17,411 bases of DNA from Actinomycetota bacterium. Lineage in GTDB: Bacteria > Actinomycetota > Humimicrobiia > Humimicrobiales > Humimicrobiaceae. This document shows positions 7,969 through 15,982 of the stretch, one piece after another (within the stretch, counting starts at the first letter, position 1; the number at the start of each line of letters is the position of its first letter). The notes under the pieces were generated by a model that saw only the letters and a program-made list of their open reading frames with translations, was not told where the DNA came from and searched no databases. The stretch lies in assembly GCA_016783995.1 (NCBI GenBank), contig JADHVN010000018.1, positions 1-17,411 on the forward strand, in the 5' to 3' direction. Position numbers and translations under genes: made by a program.

Positions 7969-8047
7969 AGTTTGAAGGAGAATAGAAATAATATCTGCTT
8001 ATATTATACAGATAGTCTAGAGGGGTATTTATGAGTTTGAAGGAGAA
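7969..8047 (+). repeat. Exact 14-nt direct repeat around the regulator start
   Basis: AGTTTGAAGGAGAA occurs at 7969-7982 in the untranslated leader and again at 8034-8047 just inside the coding sequence. The upstream copy carries an AAGGAG ribosome-binding-like core with no ATG, GTG or TTG at a useful distance. It may be a duplication remnant or a leader element. Confidence 0.4.
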
Positions 8048-8627
8048 GAGTAAAGAGACAAAAAATAGAATACTGAAAGTTGCAGAAGAGTGTTTTGCAA
8101 AAAATGGTTTTGACCTGACCGGCATAGCAGAAATTTGTAATAAGGCAAATGTTAGCAAAGGTGCATTTTACTATCATTATTTGAGCAAGCAGGCTCTTAT
8201 TTTGGAGCTTTTAAACAGTTGGCTAGATAAATTAGATGATCAGTTAGATTCAGCTAGTTCAAGGTCAGGAAATGTTCTGGAATTTTTTTATAATGTTTCT
8301 AAAACAGCGGAACCGGTATTTAAAGAAGCAGGAACTCAATTACCGATTTTTTTAGAGCTATGGACTAAATCTGTACACGATCCTGAACTGAGAAAGGAAA
8401 CAATTGGTTCGTATAGAAAGTATATAAAGTTTTTTGCAAGTATGATTAAAAAGGGGATTTCGTCAGGAGCTATTAGAAAAGTTGACCCGGATATTACTGC
8501 TAAAATTATTGTGTCATTGGTGGTAGGGATGCTGATGCAGGGGTTATTGGATCCGAAAGGGTCTGACTGGAATGAAGTTGCCAGTGAGAGTATTTTAATG
8601 CTTATACATGGGTTAGGGAAAAAATAA
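8031..8627 (+). CDS. TetR/AcrR family transcriptional regulator
   Basis: A 198-residue dimeric repressor-type protein of normal family length. The N-terminal DNA-binding domain covers about residues 8-55: TKNRILKVAEECFAKNGF followed by the helix-turn-helix TGIAEICNKANVSKGAFYYHY. The helical C-terminal part (60-198) is the ligand-binding and dimerisation region and does not reveal the ligand. AGAGGGG (8019-8025) lies 5 nt before the ATG. Upstream are a strong promoter and a palindromic operator over the transcription start, so it probably represses itself. The epimerase gene starts 63 nt downstream on the same strand and may share the transcript, which would put it under the same control. TetR proteins of this size near lipid genes often sense acyl-CoAs or drugs, but nothing here distinguishes these. 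Confidence 0.92.
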   Translation: MSLKEKSKETKNRILKVAEECFAKNGFDLTGIAEICNKANVSKGAFYYHYLSKQALILELLNSWLDKLDDQLDSASSRSGNVLEFFYNVSKTAEPVFKEAGTQLPIFLELWTKSVHDPELRKETIGSYRKYIKFFASMIKKGISSGAIRKVDPDITAKIIVSLVVGMLMQGLLDPKGSDWNEVASESILMLIHGLGKK

Positions 8628-8690
8628 AAATTGTCAAAATGAAAATTGAAGTTTTTCAAAATAAATAAATTTAAGGGAGTGTAAATAAGA

Positions 8691-9695
8691 ATGAGAATAT
8701 TACTAACAGGAGCATTTGGTAGTGTTGGACTAAGTACTATCAGAGAGCTATTAAAACAAAATTATAAGGTAAGATGCTTTGACCTTAAAACTAAATTAAA
8801 TGAAAAAAAATCCAAGATGTTTGGATCAGATATCGAAATTATCTGGGGTGATATACGGGATAAAAATGATGTTTGTAATGCTGTAGGAGGGCAGGATATA
8901 GTTATTCATCTGGCTTTTATTATACCTCCAGTAAGTGAGCTAAAACCTAATTGGGCATGGGAGGTAAATGTAGAAGGAACCAGGAATTTGTTAAGCAGTA
9001 TGAGAAAATTAGAAAAACCTCCTAAAATTATATTTGCCTCATCTGTTTCTGTATTTGGGAAAACCCAAAAAAAAGTATCTCCCCGTATGATTACAGACCC
9101 TGTTCAACCAACTGATAATTATTCACATCATAAAGTGGCATGTGAACAGCTTGTAAAGATTTCCGGATTGGATTGGGCTATATTTAGGCTGGGAGCTGTT
9201 CTGTCTGTAAATCTTTGTGATATCAATCCCATGCTGTTTCAGGTTCCACTGGATACAAGAATTGAATTGATCCATCCTGATGACATAGGGCTGGCATTTA
9301 CAAATGCTGTTGGAAACAAGGAAGTTTGGAAGAAAACATTACTGATTGGTGGCGGGGGAAGCTGTCAGATTTACCAGCATGAATTTGTTAAGAAAGTTTT
9401 AGATATTATTGGAATAGGAATGCTTCCAAGGAGAGCTTTCAGCATGAGTAGTTTTTATATTGATTGGATGAATACTGCTGAGAGCCAGAGAATATTAAAT
9501 TATCAGCAGCGTTCCCTTGATGATTTCATAGAGGATATAAAAAGGTTATTAGGATTCAAGAGGTATTTAATAAGAGCAATCCAGCCAGTTATACGCTACT
9601 GGCTCCTAAAAAAGTCGCCATATGTTTATAAGAAAGCTCAGGATAAGAATAAGGCTGTTTTAAAGAAAAAACCAACAATTCCAGCAATTTCATAA
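8691..9695 (+). CDS. NAD-dependent epimerase/dehydratase (extended SDR)
   Basis: A 334-residue extended short-chain dehydrogenase/reductase. The nucleotide-binding glycine motif is TGAFGSVG (6-13), followed by an acidic residue after the second strand (CFDL), GDIRD (53-57) and HLA (73-75). The catalytic set is the Ser in ASSVSVFG (116-123) and YSHHK (Y144, K148), a standard YxxxK. Members act on nucleotide sugars, sterols, or keto/hydroxy substrates; the substrate cannot be read from the sequence. After about residue 270 the C-terminus is basic (RAIQPVIRYWLLKKSPYVYKK) and may contact membrane or another protein. AAGGGAG (8673-8679) lies 11 nt before the ATG, slightly long spacing. It follows the TetR gene by 63 nt in the same direction. 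The spacer after it (9696-9796) holds only a weak AT-rich inverted repeat near 9699-9714. Confidence 0.9.
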   Translation: MRILLTGAFGSVGLSTIRELLKQNYKVRCFDLKTKLNEKKSKMFGSDIEIIWGDIRDKNDVCNAVGGQDIVIHLAFIIPPVSELKPNWAWEVNVEGTRNLLSSMRKLEKPPKIIFASSVSVFGKTQKKVSPRMITDPVQPTDNYSHHKVACEQLVKISGLDWAIFRLGAVLSVNLCDINPMLFQVPLDTRIELIHPDDIGLAFTNAVGNKEVWKKTLLIGGGGSCQIYQHEFVKKVLDIIGIGMLPRRAFSMSSFYIDWMNTAESQRILNYQQRSLDDFIEDIKRLLGFKRYLIRAIQPVIRYWLLKKSPYVYKKAQDKNKAVLKKKPTIPAIS

Positions 9696-9796
9696 AATAA
9701 TCTTATTTTCTTAATATAAATAGTACCATCTTCATTAAAAAAGCATATCAAAAGGACACTTATAGAAATAAGTAATCAAAAGTTTGGCGGTGTCTA

Positions 9797-10009
9797 TTAT
9801 GAGAGATCAAGATTTATATGAGAGTTACTAATTAACTCTTTTGCAATAGCCAGCTTTGCTCTTGCCTTTTCTTTTGCTGAATAAAATTTTAGCTCACCAA
9901 TTACTTTATTGTATTTGGTGATATAGATTTTCTTTCCAGTATATTTATCAATATATTTGGAAAGGTTTGTTCTTAAATTTCTAATGTCTTTCTGTACTAA
10001 TGAACTCAT
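9797..10009 (-). CDS. Small Phd/YefM-like antitoxin, apparently without a toxin
   Basis: A 70-residue protein (MSSLVQKDIRNLRTNLSKYI...). The pattern DIRNLRTNLSKYIDKYTGKKIYITKYNKVIGELKF follows the Phd/YefM fold: a helix with an N-L-S core, then a two-strand segment equivalent to 'EEIVITRRGKPVAVL'. Such antitoxins bind their operator through this N-terminal domain and neutralise a RelE/YoeB, Doc or PIN toxin through the C-terminal tail, here KARAKLAIAKELISNSHINLDLS. AAGGAG lies about 10 nt upstream. No toxin-sized ORF follows on the minus strand. An in-frame run after the stop region (IIDTAKLLITYF, around 9767-9800) looks vaguely like a PIN N-terminus but stops after about 20 codons. It could be a solitary antitoxin, a decayed pair, or a stand-alone regulator. 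The family call rests on pattern only. Confidence 0.6.
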   Translation of the reverse strand: MSSLVQKDIRNLRTNLSKYIDKYTGKKIYITKYNKVIGELKFYSAKEKARAKLAIAKELISNSHINLDLS

Positions 10010-10020
10010 ATCATTCCTGC

Positions 10021-10440
10021 TCCTTTATTGTTTTTATGTAAATATAAATATTTCAATATTCAAATAAATATTAAGTTTTAAAATTTCATTTACTAATATT
10101 AATATATATTAGAATAAAAAATTAATAATTTATTTAATATTTCTATAAATCGTTATTATATATTAATTATTATTAAAAGTCTATATGAATTATTATATAT
10201 TTTAACATAAATATGTTTGTAAATAAAGTTTTTAGTAAAATTTTTAATATTTCTTATTAAATTATAGGAAAATATAAATAAGTTAGAGTTAAATATATTA
10301 ATTCTTGTGATGTTGATTAGCAAAAATTGTTATATTATAATTAAAAATATAATAATTCTAAAATATATGGGTTTTAAAAGAATAAATAAAATTTAAATAA
10401 ATAAGATCTTTAAAGGTATTAATAAAAAACATTTTTATTA
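10021..10440. other. Extremely AT-rich spacer without a gene
   Basis: By hand count this stretch has about 45 G or C in 420 nt, roughly 11%. It is made of short A/T runs and TATA/TTAA steps and has no open frame of note on either strand. It separates the leftward antitoxin gene from the rightward acyl-ligase fusion. Possible roles are promoter and UP elements, bent or easily melted DNA, or a site bound by a nucleoid-silencing protein. No DnaA-box cluster was seen. Confidence 0.6.
10313..10341 (+). promoter_or_regulatory. Candidate promoter for the ligase-ACP-acyltransferase fusion
   Basis: TTGATT (10313-10318) and a perfect TATAAT (10336-10341) are separated by 17 nt and would give a leader of about 110 nt. 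A second TATAAT occurs at 10348-10353. Confidence is limited because this DNA is almost all A and T. Confidence 0.35.
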
Positions 10441-10459
10441 AGAAAGTAGTGGATCCTGC

Positions 10460-13003
10460 ATGAATTCTGATTTGCTTACTTTCATAGGGAAAAACTTTAA
10501 AACAGAAAATAGGTTTTTTTGCTTCAAAAGTAAATACCGCCTATGGTCATGGAGTTATAATAAAATTTATCTGTATGCAGAGAAGTTTTCTGTTCTGCTT
10601 GGGAACCTAACAATAAATAAGGGTGACAAAGTAATATTGAAATTACCTAATAGACCTGAATGGGTTGTAGTATATTTAGGTTGCCTTATGAGAGGAGTAA
10701 TTGTAGTTCCTTTGGATATGAAAACAAATTCAGATTTTGACCTTAAAGTTTTAGAGAAAATCCAGCCTAAATTATTGGTAGGAAGTATAAATGGAAAAGC
10801 AAATTTTAAAAAAATAAAACAAATCAATATTGATGATCTTGAGCAAATTCTATCTCCGATTTCAACTGGTAGTAATTTATCGTACTCTGTTTCTTCTAAA
10901 GATTTAGCAGAGATTGTATTTACTTCAGGCACAGTATCTGAGCCAAAGGGGGTTATGATAACCCATAGGAATATAGAATCAAATTTAAGGGCAGTTGCTC
11001 CGATTATGGATAGATGGAGATCTTATTTCAGGTTGATGGTTAACCTTAGGATTTTATCATTGGTTCCTTTAAGTCATATGTATGGACAGCTGGTTGGAGT
11101 ATTTATTCCTGTTATGATTGGAGGCTCAGTTGTATTTTTAGATAGCCTAAGTCCTCAAAAAATTATAAAGACTATAAAAGAAGAAAGAATCTGGATTTTA
11201 GCTTTGCTGCCAAAATTTCTTGATATATTACGAGATTATATTCTAAGTAAATACTATCCTGATGATGAAAGGTTTAAGAAAAAATTCAATATAATTAGAA
11301 AATGGCGCTGGCCATTTAGGTTGGCAGCATTTTTAGGTCTGCATTTAAAGGTAGGGCTGAGGCTTGTGGCTATTATGGTAGGAGGAGCTCAACTGGATAG
11401 TTATTCAGATGAATTCTGGAGGTGTGTTGCATATAGCATCTTTCAAGGGTATGGTCTGACTGAGACATCACCTCTTGTAACTCTTGCAGATCCTGCATAT
11501 AGTGTTGCTGGCTCAATTGGTAAAGTTCTTAATGGTCAGAAAATTCGTCTTGTTAATAATGAAATTTATATAAAAGGTCAAAATGTAAGTAGCGGTTATT
11601 ATAAAGATTCTTTGGAAACTAAAAAAGTATTTTCAGATGGTTGGTTTAAAACTGGGGATTTAGTTGAAATTGACTCAGAAGGAAATTTATTTTTTAAGGG
11701 CAGGAAAGATGACGTTATAATTAAATCTGATGGTATAAATGTTTACCCTAAGGATATAGAGTCTGTTATAAAATCAATAGATTATATAAAAGATTGTGCT
11801 GTGGTTAGTTTAAAGTATGATAGTTCTGAGATAATTCATGCAGTATTATTACTTTCTGAAGAGACCAAATTCAAACCAGAGGAAATTATAAAAAAAGCAA
11901 ATAAATTATTAAATGCACATCAGCATGTTGATGATTATTATGTCTGGCCATACGAAGATTTCCCCCGGACATCCACAATGAAGATAAGGAAAAAAGAAGT
12001 TGTAAAAAAATTGATAGCGGATAGGCTAAAAGGTAAAAGTAAAAAGACCCCAGCTAAAAGAAGTTCTTTTAAAGTATACAGAATTTTAAATTCCTTTAAA
12101 AAAGTTAAAGAAAGGGATATAAAACCACAGGCACAGCTTGAGAGCGATTTAGGTCTGGATTCACTTGATATTGTTCAACTGACTTGTGCTATAGAAGATA
12201 AGTATAATATTGAGATTGATGATTCTTTTATAACCCGGGAGACTTCAGTTAAAGATATTGAAAATTTAATAGAGTCACCTCCTAAAGTTTTGCATAAAAT
12301 ACCCTTTTATAGTTTTCCTTATTGGAAAATCGTCAATTTTATTAGGACTTTATTTCAGTATTTTCTTTATCCCTTTATATCAATATTGTACAGGTGTAGG
12401 GTGTATGGTAGGGAAAATTTAAAAGAAATAAAAGGTCCGGTTGTTTTTGCAGCCAACCATAGCAGTAACCTGGATACTTTTGTTATTCTTTATTCTTTGC
12501 CGCTAAAAATCAGGAAACGTGTAACTGCGGTAATGTCAATAGAGCATCATTTTAATAATTTTTTCTATCACAGGGGACAATGGTGGAGACGTTTTATCGA
12601 GGCTATAGGATTTTATCTGTTAGTTAATCTTGCTATTAGTGTTTGTCCACTATCTCGAACGCATGGTTTTCGTCAGATTATGGAAAATATTGGAAAGTTA
12701 ATAGATAAGAACTGGTCTATTTTGATGTTTCCTGAAGGAGGGGTTACAACTGATGGTAAGATGGGAAGGTTTGAATCAGGTGTGGGAATAATTGCGACTG
12801 ATATGAAAATACCGGTGGTACCAGTTCGAATAAGGGGACTGTACAATATACTTCATAATGGCATTTTACCTATCAAACACAGGCCAAAGTGGCCGCTGGT
12901 TACAGTTGAGTTTGGCAAACCAGTTTTATATAAAAAAGAGAGTTATAAAGAGGTAGCTAAAGAGATAGAAAAAGCAGTTCGTTTACTTGACAATATCCCA
13001 TAA
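10460..13003 (+). CDS. Fused acyl-CoA/acyl-ACP synthetase - acyl carrier domain - PlsC acyltransferase
   Basis: An 847-residue three-part lipid enzyme. Residues 1-525 form an ANL-superfamily adenylating domain: P-loop-like TSGTVSEPKGV (155-165), YGLTETSP (331-338), TGD (398-400), GRKDDVIIKSDGINVYPKDIE (414-434) and a C-terminal catalytic lysine in STMKIRKK (K508). Residues about 538-606 form an acyl-carrier domain with the phosphopantetheine site GLDSLD (S568). Residues about 625-847 form a PlsC/LPLAT domain with the HX4D motif NHSSNLD (H667, D672) and FPEGG (757-761). The usual Arg after FPEG-x is Val762. Likely chemistry is ATP-dependent activation of a fatty acid, loading onto the carrier arm, and transfer to a lysophospholipid or glycerol-phosphate acceptor at the membrane. 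E. coli Aas has the reverse order (PlsC first) and no ACP. The ribosome binding site is weak. Confidence 0.9.
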   Translation: MNSDLLTFIGKNFKTENRFFCFKSKYRLWSWSYNKIYLYAEKFSVLLGNLTINKGDKVILKLPNRPEWVVVYLGCLMRGVIVVPLDMKTNSDFDLKVLEKIQPKLLVGSINGKANFKKIKQINIDDLEQILSPISTGSNLSYSVSSKDLAEIVFTSGTVSEPKGVMITHRNIESNLRAVAPIMDRWRSYFRLMVNLRILSLVPLSHMYGQLVGVFIPVMIGGSVVFLDSLSPQKIIKTIKEERIWILALLPKFLDILRDYILSKYYPDDERFKKKFNIIRKWRWPFRLAAFLGLHLKVGLRLVAIMVGGAQLDSYSDEFWRCVAYSIFQGYGLTETSPLVTLADPAYSVAGSIGKVLNGQKIRLVNNEIYIKGQNVSSGYYKDSLETKKVFSDGWFKTGDLVEIDSEGNLFFKGRKDDVIIKSDGINVYPKDIESVIKSIDYIKDCAVVSLKYDSSEIIHAVLLLSEETKFKPEEIIKKANKLLNAHQHVDDYYVWPYEDFPRTSTMKIRKKEVVKKLIADRLKGKSKKTPAKRSSFKVYRILNSFKKVKERDIKPQAQLESDLGLDSLDIVQLTCAIEDKYNIEIDDSFITRETSVKDIENLIESPPKVLHKIPFYSFPYWKIVNFIRTLFQYFLYPFISILYRCRVYGRENLKEIKGPVVFAANHSSNLDTFVILYSLPLKIRKRVTAVMSIEHHFNNFFYHRGQWWRRFIEAIGFYLLVNLAISVCPLSRTHGFRQIMENIGKLIDKNWSILMFPEGGVTTDGKMGRFESGVGIIATDMKIPVVPVRIRGLYNILHNGILPIKHRPKWPLVTVEFGKPVLYKKESYKEVAKEIEKAVRLLDNIP

Positions 13004-13006
13004 TAG

Positions 13007-13057
13007 GTTAACTTAAATACTATCCTTTCCATGAGTTGGAAATTAGGGAAGTTTAAC
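13007..13057 (+). other. Stem-loop downstream of the fusion gene
   Basis: GTTAACTT (13007-13014) pairs with AAGTTTAAC (13049-13057) with one bulge. Inside it TTTCCA (13026-13031) pairs with TGGAAA (13037-13042) around a 5-nt loop. AGGTT (13005-13009) can instead pair with AACCT (13068-13072). No T tract follows directly, so it is not a standard terminator. An AAGGAG-like site at 13080-13085 has no start codon after it. A T-rich run (13109-13122) follows further on and may end transcription weakly. The remainder of the 262-nt spacer before the LCP gene shows no gene. Confidence 0.35.
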
Positions 13058-13265
13058 TGCATATATAAACCTGTATAGTAAGGAGAGATTAATATTTCCT
13101 AGAAACATCTTTTTGTTTTTTTTATTTTAACTTTATATATAGAAAATAAAATGTATAATATTACATAATTTTTTATCAGTTAAATTGAAAAAAGTATTTT
13201 TAAGATCAGAGAGTAAATTTATACAATAATAATAAATTTGGTAAAGAAACCAAAGGAGGAAGTAA

Positions 13266-14540
13266 ATGAAAGGTAAGATAATCGGTAAAATGAAATATTT
13301 AGCGATATTTGTTTTAATTATTATCCTAATTGCGATTCTTTCCCCGTCTTATATAAATGCAGGGACAGCAGATCAGGTTCAGACATTCGTTACTCGCTTT
13401 TATGTGCATTGTCTTGGGAGACAGCCTGATCAAACTGGACTGAATCAGTGGGTAACCTCTTTGCTGGATGGAAGCAAGACAGGTGAAGATGTTGCAAAAG
13501 GTTTTATTTTAAGTCCTGAATTTACAGGCCAAAATCATAGTAATGAAGCATTTCTGACAATACTATATAAGGCATTTTTTGATAGAAATCCTGATGCTAA
13601 TGGTTATAATCATTGGCTCTCTTGTTTAAACAAGGGAGAGAGCAGGGAGTCTATTTTGAGTGGTTTTCTTCGTTCCCAGGAATTTAGCGCCCTTTGTAAC
13701 AGTTATGCTATAAAACCATATGCAGGTGCGCCAACTACTACAGCATCAACCACAGTTGCGAGCTCGGGTTCGATCTCGGGAACTGCCTCAGGTTTTAATT
13801 CAGGGAATGCTGTGAATTTTATTCTCTGGGGTGATGATAGTGCTTCAGATAGACCTGGCGGAAGGGTTAGTGGAAGAACTGATACAAATATTCTTGTTCA
13901 TATAAATCTCGATACTCATAAGGCATATGTTGTCACTATTCCAAGGGATACATGGTTCAATGGCAGAAAGATAAATGGTTATCATGCTAGCAAAGGACAC
14001 GATGGTGCAGTAACTGCTTTTGAACAGTTTACAGGTATAAAAATTGATTTTTATGTAATAACTGATTTTGATGGATTTGTTCCTCTTATTAATTATTTTG
14101 GAGGAGTAACAACTAATGTTGAAGAAAATATTGCAGATGGTTTTTCGGGATGTTATTTAAGTATTGGTACTCATGCTATAGATGGAACCCAGGCTCTTGC
14201 TCTATGCAGAGCAAGGAAAGGAAGGTTTTGTTATGGTGGTGGTGCATATGCAAGAGAAAGACAAGCTGCAATGCTCATAGTGGATTTACTGGAGCAAAAA
14301 AAATCAATGGTAAACTCAGGCAATCTGTCAAGTTTTTTAAATGATATGAGTAAATATGTCTGGTCAAATATTTCACTAAGCCAAGCCGCAAGAATTTTAC
14401 CTGTTCTATTATCCATGAATAGAAATGATATAACCATAACAACATTTGATTCGTGGCCTCAGTGGTTTGGTAAATCCAGTGCTGTCGGATATAATGAAGC
14501 AGCAAAGAATCAATTTTTCCAGAATATTGCAAATCAATAA
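13266..14540 (+). CDS. Secreted DUF4214 - LytR-CpsA-Psr (LCP) fusion protein
   Basis: A 424-residue envelope protein. Residues 1-32 are a signal peptide or membrane anchor (MKGKIIGKMK, then a long hydrophobic run to SPSYINA). Two DUF4214-type repeats follow: 36-86 (FVTRFYVHCLGRQPDQTGLNQW...FILSPEF) and 94-144 (AFLTILYKAFFDRNPDANGYNHW...FLRSQEF). A Ser/Thr/Gly linker (157-180) leads to an LCP domain (183-420) with NFILWGDD, RTDTNILVHINL (R204, D206), IPRDT (226-230), FGGVTTNV, HAIDGTQALALCRARKG (303-319) and ARERQ (329-333). LCP enzymes transfer lipid-linked glycopolymers to peptidoglycan or proteins. DUF4214 is common in bacterial surface proteins and is sometimes linked to glycan or phycobilisome-linker-like folds. 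AAAGGAGG lies 6 nt before the ATG. The fusion is unusual, since most LCP proteins have only a short cytoplasmic or membrane N-terminus. Confidence 0.88.
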   Translation: MKGKIIGKMKYLAIFVLIIILIAILSPSYINAGTADQVQTFVTRFYVHCLGRQPDQTGLNQWVTSLLDGSKTGEDVAKGFILSPEFTGQNHSNEAFLTILYKAFFDRNPDANGYNHWLSCLNKGESRESILSGFLRSQEFSALCNSYAIKPYAGAPTTTASTTVASSGSISGTASGFNSGNAVNFILWGDDSASDRPGGRVSGRTDTNILVHINLDTHKAYVVTIPRDTWFNGRKINGYHASKGHDGAVTAFEQFTGIKIDFYVITDFDGFVPLINYFGGVTTNVEENIADGFSGCYLSIGTHAIDGTQALALCRARKGRFCYGGGAYARERQAAMLIVDLLEQKKSMVNSGNLSSFLNDMSKYVWSNISLSQAARILPVLLSMNRNDITITTFDSWPQWFGKSSAVGYNEAAKNQFFQNIANQ

Positions 14541-14545
14541 TCTAA

Positions 14546-15913
14546 ATGCAATCTAGAAGAGAACAGTTATTAAAAGGTAATATTACTAAGCTCCTGTTTA
14601 AATTTTCGGCACCTGCTATTATCGGAATGATAGTGGGTGCTCTTTATAATGTTGTTGATACTATTTTTGTGGGTAGAGGTGTTGGTTCTCTTGCTATTGC
14701 TGCATTATCCATAGTCTTACCTATCCAATTAATAATGATAGCAATAGGTATAATGGTTGGTGTTGGTGCTGCATCGATAATTTCGAGAGCGTTGGGTGGA
14801 GGGAAAAAGGATATTGCTATCAGGACAGTTGGAAATGGTATTATATTAAGCTTCATTTTTAACGCAGCTATTATAATAGCAGGTTATATTTTCATTGAAG
14901 AAATCCTTATTTTTTTTGGTGCTTCAAGTGAAGTATTGCCATATGCATTGGATTATACTTCAATAATTTTACTAGGTCTTGTATTCTTTTCTTTTTCAAT
15001 AAGTTCAAACAATTTTATAAGAGCTGAAGGAAATCCCAGAGCAGCTATGTATTCAATGACCATTGGTGCAGTAGCGAATATAATATTAGATCCAGTTTTA
15101 ATATTTGGTTTTAATATGGGGATAAAAGGTGCTGCTATAGCTACAATAATCAGCCAGGCGTTAACTACAATTTATATTATATGCTATTTTATGTATGGAC
15201 ATAGTATTTTCCGTTTAAGATTATCTATGTTTAGGATTAAATTAAATATAATTAAAGAAATTCTCAGACTTGGATTTCCATCTTTTTTAAGACAGGGAGC
15301 AGCCAGTGTAATAATATTAATTTCTAATAGAGTCCTGGCTTATTATGGAACCGACTTGTATATAGCTATTATGGGTGTAGGGCTCAGACTTTTGAGTCTG
15401 ATTCAAATGCCAATTATTGGCATTACGCAGGGTTTTTCAACCATTGTTGGTTTTAATTATGGAGCTAAATTATTTTCCAGGGTTAAAAAGACGCTTGGAA
15501 TAGCCATATTATGGTCTGTAATTATTGCAGGATTTGGTTTTATCATAATGATGCTTTTCCCTGCTCAGGTTATTGGAATTTTTACAAACGATCCAGAATT
15601 TATTGCTAAAGGAATTTTTCCTTTAAGGGTAGTTATAATATTTTTACCACTGGTAGGGATACAGGTATTAGGTGGAGGTTTGTTTCAGGCTATTGGTAAG
15701 GCAAAACCAGCATTAATCATAACGATTTCAAGACAGATCTTGTTTTTGATTCCAGCAGTATTGATATTACCTATTTTCCTTGGAGTAGATGGTGTTTGGT
15801 TGTCTGTCCCTGTTGCTGATTTCATGTCACTAGTTATAACCGGAATATGGCTATACAAGGAGGTAGGTAGTTTTACCAAACTGGAGGTTAATCAAGCCAG
15901 GACTAGAATATAA
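14546..15913 (+). CDS. MATE family multidrug/Na+ or H+ antiporter (MepA/DinF-like)
   Basis: A 455-residue twelve-helix inner-membrane exporter of standard MATE length. The start MQSRREQLLKGNITKLLFKFSAPAIIGM matches the typical family opening, so the ATG at 14546 is right although no Shine-Dalgarno sequence is visible. It lies only 5 nt after the LCP stop, which implies translational coupling. Family motifs are DTIFVGRGVG (39-48), NNFIRAEGNPRAAM (154-167), GAVANIILDPVLIFGF (173-188) and MGIKGAAIATIISQ (190-203). The second half repeats the fold (LGFPSFLRQG, IGITQGFSTIVGFNYGA, GGGLFQAIGKAKPA). It would expel cationic or amphipathic compounds using an ion gradient; the actual substrate cannot be told. 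Coupling with an LCP gene hints at an envelope-related substrate, which is inference. Confidence 0.92.
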   Translation: MQSRREQLLKGNITKLLFKFSAPAIIGMIVGALYNVVDTIFVGRGVGSLAIAALSIVLPIQLIMIAIGIMVGVGAASIISRALGGGKKDIAIRTVGNGIILSFIFNAAIIIAGYIFIEEILIFFGASSEVLPYALDYTSIILLGLVFFSFSISSNNFIRAEGNPRAAMYSMTIGAVANIILDPVLIFGFNMGIKGAAIATIISQALTTIYIICYFMYGHSIFRLRLSMFRIKLNIIKEILRLGFPSFLRQGAASVIILISNRVLAYYGTDLYIAIMGVGLRLLSLIQMPIIGITQGFSTIVGFNYGAKLFSRVKKTLGIAILWSVIIAGFGFIIMMLFPAQVIGIFTNDPEFIAKGIFPLRVVIIFLPLVGIQVLGGGLFQAIGKAKPALIITISRQILFLIPAVLILPIFLGVDGVWLSVPVADFMSLVITGIWLYKEVGSFTKLEVNQARTRI

Positions 15914-15939
15914 TGCTATTGGTTTTGTGTTTACATGAG

Positions 15940-15971
15940 GATGTCTTTGGTCAACGTGACCTGGCATCTTT
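15940..15971 (+). terminator. Weak terminator-like hairpin after the MATE gene
   Basis: GGTCA (15949-15953) pairs with TGACC (15957-15961) around ACG. An outer GATG (15940-15943) pairs with CATC (15965-15968). Only three T residues follow directly, with an AT-rich tail. It may instead be the first helix of the structured leader that follows. Confidence 0.35.
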
Positions 15972-15982
15972 AAATGTTAAAA

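Noticed and set aside
9798..9830. A tiny plus-strand ORF (ATG at 9799, MRDQDLYESY).
   Set aside because: Ten codons, antisense to the antitoxin tail, with no conserved feature.
10081..10260. Replication origin in the AT-rich spacer.
   Set aside because: No DnaA-box cluster (TTATCCACA-like), no dnaA/dnaN or replication genes nearby.
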